Source of the DNA: an uncultured Asticcacaulis sp.
GTDB taxonomy: Bacteria > Pseudomonadota > Alphaproteobacteria > Caulobacterales > Caulobacteraceae
Length of the DNA: 9,078 bases
Reading direction: 5' to 3'
Assembly (NCBI GenBank): GCA_946480525.1
Contig: CAMLLA010000150.1
Location: forward strand, 1-9,078
Part shown: positions 6,217 to 9,078 of the stretch, piece by piece
Numbering within the stretch: position 1 is the first letter of the stretch
Layout of the letters: the number at the start of each line of letters is the position of its first letter
Program-made: the position numbers and the translations under genes
Notes under the pieces: generated by a model
The model's input: only the letters and a program-made list of their open reading frames with translations
Database searches by the model: none
What the model was told of the DNA's origin: nothing

Positions 6217-7350
6217 CTATTCCGGAAGTTTGATCGTGAAGGTTTTCGGGTCCTGTGGCTTATCGGGCGAACAGGCCGGCATATCCGCCGCCGCACCAAC
6301 CTTCAGGTCATGGAACGCCGTCAGGTCGTGGGCGACGTAACAGGCGATCGTATAGGCGCCGTAGGCATTGTGGTGCGTCTTGTCCTCGCCACCCTTGGCG
6401 AAGGCGAGCGGCGACACGTCCGGCCCCAGGACCTCGTACATGCGCGTCGTCTTTTCCGTCAGGTCGATCAGCGGCACATTGAGCTGCTTTGCGACATTGC
6501 GCACGGCGGCATCATATCCGGCATGGGTGTTTTCGATCCTGCCGTCCTTGAAGCTGCGCCGCGCCACCGGCGTCACCAGCACCGGCTGGCCGCCACGCTG
6601 GCGGACATCGGCGACGAAGGCCGACAGCCACGCCGGATAGGCGCCATCAGCGGCGGCATAGGTTCGAGGCCACTGCTTCTTTTCATCGTTGTGGCCGATC
6701 TGAATCAACACGACATCGCCCGACCGCAGTTCGCTCAATAGCTTGTCCCAGCGCAGCGAAGTGACGAACGACTTCATCGTCTCACCGCTGCGGGCGTGGT
6801 TGGCGACCGATAGCTTCGCATCGAGGAAGCGCGGCAGCATCTGGCCCCAGGAGGCGTAGTCGGCGCCGTTCTGGTCGGCGACCGTGCTGTCGCCGGCGAT
6901 CAGGACGCGGCGGGCTGTGGCGGGCGCGATTTCAAATCCGGTCAGTTCCCCACCCGTTACGCGCATGGTCAACTGGTCGTCCCAGTTGAAATCCTTGTCT
7001 TCCGTCCCGCGCAAACCGACCTTCGGGCCCTTGGTCGCATCCTGTTCGGCTTGAGCCAGGTAGGGATTGCGAACATTGACGATGACCTTGATGTTCTTTG
7101 TCTCACCGGCCTTGAGCGCGACAGGAGCCGTCATCAGCCGCCGGTCCTCGGCCCAGATGGAAGCGGACGCGCCCGTGCCGCGAAGCGCTATCGTAACCTC
7201 ATAATCTCCCGGGGCAGCGGGCTTTGACGTCGCCGCTACCGCCGGTTTTGTGACGCTGGTGATGGCTGGGTCGTTAAGGGTTTGCGCCGAAGCACCCGTT
7301 GCCGTCATCATGAGTACCGCCATTGCGGCCATACATTTTTGATCGAACAT
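6217..7350 (-). CDS. Secreted SGNH esterase, probable rhamnogalacturonan acetylesterase (CE12-like)
   Basis: This 377-residue exported protein has a signal peptide (MFDQKCMAAMAVLMMTATG, likely cut after ASA near residue 22). A beta-rich domain follows (about 45-140, with DYEVTIALRGTGASASIWAE), then an SGNH hydrolase domain. The nucleophile is S155 in AGDSTV, block III is IGHND (N221), and the D-x-x-H pair is D323/H326 in EDKTHHNAYGAY. This layout fits rhamnogalacturonan acetylesterases, which remove acetyl groups from galacturonate residues in the rhamnogalacturonan I backbone so that lyases and hydrolases can act. The frame extends to 7446, but the start at 7350 is chosen because it places the signal peptide at the N-terminus; its ribosome binding site is poor. 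It leads the operon with rhaM and is divergent from the GH43-GH35 gene. Specificity is inferred; other SGNH polysaccharide esterases are possible. Confidence 0.83.
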   Translation of the reverse strand: MFDQKCMAAMAVLMMTATGASAQTLNDPAITSVTKPAVAATSKPAAPGDYEVTIALRGTGASASIWAEDRRLMTAPVALKAGETKNIKVIVNVRNPYLAQAEQDATKGPKVGLRGTEDKDFNWDDQLTMRVTGGELTGFEIAPATARRVLIAGDSTVADQNGADYASWGQMLPRFLDAKLSVANHARSGETMKSFVTSLRWDKLLSELRSGDVVLIQIGHNDEKKQWPRTYAAADGAYPAWLSAFVADVRQRGGQPVLVTPVARRSFKDGRIENTHAGYDAAVRNVAKQLNVPLIDLTEKTTRMYEVLGPDVSPLAFAKGGEDKTHHNAYGAYTIACYVAHDLTAFHDLKVGAAADMPACSPDKPQDPKTFTIKLPE

Positions 7351-7390
7351 GATCGATTCGAGGCCCTTTATATGCGCAAACCGCGATATT

Positions 7391-7406
7391 TGTGATTGAT
7401 GTTGAT
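7391..7406 (-). promoter_or_regulatory. Candidate DeoR-type operator shared with the regulator gene
   Basis: The minus strand reads ATCAACATCAATCACA, identical at 14 of 16 positions to the site at 4066-4081. It lies directly downstream of the predicted -10 of the esterase promoter, the same position relative to the promoter as at the regulator gene. Two further TTGAT-type steps (7402-7406 and 7416-7420 on the plus strand) make a run of similar half-sites. Confidence 0.55.
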
Positions 7407-7440
7407 ATTTTTCATTGATATCCCACACTGTCAATGTCAA
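7406..7440 (-). promoter_or_regulatory. Candidate promoter of the esterase-rhaM operon
   Basis: The minus strand carries two adjacent perfect -35 hexamers, TTGACATTGACA (7440-7429). From the second one, a 17-base spacer leads to AAAATA (7411-7406), a mediocre -10. Transcription would start near 7399, giving a leader of about 50 bases. The plus-strand promoter for the divergent glycosidase is less clear: TTGATG (7396-7401), 17 bases, TATCCC (7419-7424). Confidence 0.45.
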
Positions 7441-7470
7441 ATTCAATTAACGAAATCAGGTGAGGCAGGG

Positions 7471-9078
7471 ATGCGAATGAAACGTCAAGGCTATGCGCGC
7501 GTGAGCCTGATGGTCCTGGCGGCAGTCCTGTGCCTGACGGCGACGCCTGCCAGTACCCAAAGCCCGCAAGACGGCACGCCCCAAAACGGGACCCAAAGCG
7601 GCGACGCCTTCATGGACACGCTGGGCCTGACCAATCAGCAGAAGGCCGGCGCCGCAGTGCCAGGCGGCCGCATTCCCGTTGTCTCGAAAAAGGGTGAAAC
7701 GACCTGGCTGATGTCGGCCTTCAATGCCACGTCGCAGAATTCGCTCAGCCTGTTCACCTCCAACGATGGCGCGACCTTCACGACTTTGGCGGTCGAAACC
7801 TACAAGCCGGCCAAAGGCCTGCTGCGTGATCCCTCGATCCTGCGCGCCGACGACGGCTATTATTATATAGTCTATACGACCGGCTGGGACGGCCAGACCT
7901 TTGGTATCGCGCGCAGTAAAGACCTGCGCGTCTGGGAACACCTCAAAGACGTTACCATCGACCTGCCCGGCCTGACCAATGTCTGGGCGCCGGAATGGTT
8001 CCGCGACACGGATGGCAAGGTCCACATCGTTGTCTCGCTGTCGAAAGGCGGCACCAAGGGGCCGTTCGCGCCGCACGTCCTGACGGCGACCGACGCCAGC
8101 CTGACGAATTTCACGGCCGCGCAGCCAATGCAGGGGCTGGAAAACAACCACATCGATACGTTTGTAATCAAGGATGGCGACAAGTACGTCGCCATCACCA
8201 AGAACGAGACCGACAAGACGCTTGAGCTGGCGACCGCCACGTCGCTTGCCGGTCCGTGGACGATTGAGAAGACCGGCAACTGGGCCGGCTGGGGTGACTG
8301 GATCGAAGGCCCGGCGCTGGCGCCGATCAAGAAAGACGGCAAGGACGGCTGGCGGATCTATTTCGATGAGTACCGCTCGAAGGACTACTGGTATTCCGAC
8401 AGCTTCGACGGCCTGAAGACCTGGACGCCGAAACAGAAGCTGGGCGGCGTGTCCGGCGCCGTGCGCCACTTCACCGCCATCACCGAGCCGACCAAGCGCA
8501 TCGATGAGATCGTCGCGCCCAAGCCCGGCAAAAAGATTACCTGGGACAAGTATTCGCTGAAGGTCGATGGCGAACGCATCATCGTCTGGTCGGGCGAAAT
8601 CCATCCCTTCCGCCTGCCCTCGCCGTCGCTGTGGCGCGACCTGCTGCAAAAGCTGAAGGCGACCGGCTATAACGGCGTCGGCCTCTATTTCGACTGGGGC
8701 TATCACACCGGCGAAAAGGGTTCCTACGACTTCACCGGCATCCGCGACATGGAACGCGTGATAAAGATGGCCGAGGAAGAAGGCCTCTATATCATCATCC
8801 GCTCCGGCCCTTACGTGAATGCCGAGCTGACGCGCGGCGGCTTTCCCGGCTGGCTGAACCGTCAGCCGGAGCTGGCGCGAACCGACCACCCCGACTACAT
8901 CGCCGCCGTCGACGAGTGGCAGACCCAGATCAACGCCATCGTCGCCCGCCACCAGCTGACCGAAGGCAATGGCAATGTCATCGCCTTCCAACTGGAGAAC
9001 GAGCTGGGCGACACATCCGACGCCCGCAAGCGCTACATGCAGTACCTGGCGGACAAGGCGCGCGCCGACGGCATCACC
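7471..9078 (+). CDS. Secreted GH43-like / GH35 two-domain glycosidase (runs off right edge)
   Basis: The frame is open for 536 codons to the window end. A signal peptide (about 1-28, VSLMVLAAVLCLTATPAST) sends it to the periplasm or outside. Residues about 65-345 look like a five-bladed GH43 propeller: RDPSI (D120), VWAPEW (172-176), HIDTF (D229) and WIEGP (E279), fitting the family's base, pKa-modulating Asp and acid. From about 358 a GH35 barrel begins: VWSGEIHPFRLPSPSLWRD, SGPYVNAE, GGFPGWL and FQLENELG with E511 as acid/base. The nucleophile Glu lies beyond the window. GH35 enzymes cleave terminal beta-galactose; GH43 enzymes mostly act on arabinose, xylose or galactan. Both suit rhamnogalacturonan I side chains, but substrates are inferred. 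The start at 7471 has AGGTGAGG five bases upstream; an ATG at 7477 with AGGG at 7467-7470 is also possible. Confidence 0.87.
   Translation, partial: MRMKRQGYARVSLMVLAAVLCLTATPASTQSPQDGTPQNGTQSGDAFMDTLGLTNQQKAGAAVPGGRIPVVSKKGETTWLMSAFNATSQNSLSLFTSNDGATFTTLAVETYKPAKGLLRDPSILRADDGYYYIVYTTGWDGQTFGIARSKDLRVWEHLKDVTIDLPGLTNVWAPEWFRDTDGKVHIVVSLSKGGTKGPFAPHVLTATDASLTNFTAAQPMQGLENNHIDTFVIKDGDKYVAITKNETDKTLELATATSLAGPWTIEKTGNWAGWGDWIEGPALAPIKKDGKDGWRIYFDEYRSKDYWYSDSFDGLKTWTPKQKLGGVSGAVRHFTAITEPTKRIDEIVAPKPGKKITWDKYSLKVDGERIIVWSGEIHPFRLPSPSLWRDLLQKLKATGYNGVGLYFDWGYHTGEKGSYDFTGIRDMERVIKMAEEEGLYIIIRSGPYVNAELTRGGFPGWLNRQPELARTDHPDYIAAVDEWQTQINAIVARHQLTEGNGNVIAFQLENELGDTSDARKRYMQYLADKARADGIT

Noticed and set aside
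7378..7393. Imperfect palindrome CAAA-N3-CG-N3-TTTG, LacI-like
   Set aside because: Only the outer four bases and the central CG match, which is weak. It partly overlaps the better supported DeoR-type site.
7456..8991. 511-codon open frame on the minus strand
   Set aside because: It lies antisense to the GH43-GH35 gene. Its protein is low-complexity, rich in G, R, V and A, with no domain, while the plus frame has a signal peptide and clear family motifs. Long antisense frames are expected in GC-rich genes.

Overview
The window reads as part of an L-rhamnose and rhamnogalacturonan (pectin) utilisation locus from a GC-rich Gram-negative bacterium. An alphaproteobacterium, possibly of the Caulobacterales, is my best guess. 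That rests on the isomerase / aldolase-dehydrogenase fusion / FGGY kinase / DeoR regulator set, which resembles the rhizobial rha genes, on secreted pectin enzymes, and on a palindromic repeat of a type I associate with such genomes. It is not proven by the sequence.

Left part (1-4942): a minus-strand pair encodes the bifunctional rhamnulose-1-phosphate aldolase/lactaldehyde dehydrogenase (337-2460) and, after a 109-base gap, the start of an L-rhamnose isomerase that runs off the left edge. Divergent from it on the plus strand are an FGGY-family rhamnulokinase (2607-4010) and a DeoR-family regulator (4124-4942). Together they cover isomerisation, phosphorylation, aldol cleavage, lactaldehyde oxidation and control.

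Middle (4943-5892): a strong hairpin, a convergent minus-strand gene for an unrecognised one-helix membrane protein (5002-5583), and a 309-base gap. The gap holds a 22-base palindrome and a pair of inverted, related palindromic elements of the REP/BIME kind. This block looks unrelated to rhamnose use.

Right part (5893-9078): a minus-strand operon of a secreted SGNH esterase resembling rhamnogalacturonan acetylesterases (6217-7350) and L-rhamnose mutarotase RhaM (5893-6207). Divergent from it is a secreted two-domain glycosidase (7471 to beyond the right edge): a GH43-like five-bladed propeller followed by a GH35 beta-galactosidase barrel. The implied scheme is that exported enzymes strip acetyl groups and arabinose/galactose side chains from rhamnogalacturonan I. 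The released rhamnose is then converted inside the cell to dihydroxyacetone phosphate and lactate. No transporter or backbone-cleaving enzyme is visible in this window.

The two most interesting points are the GH43-GH35 fusion, and a 16-base sequence (ATCAA-N-A-N-CAATCACA) found both at the regulator's own promoter and in the divergent esterase/glycosidase promoter. A degenerate copy lies in the kinase/aldolase promoter. This suggests that one DeoR regulator ties polymer degradation to rhamnose catabolism.
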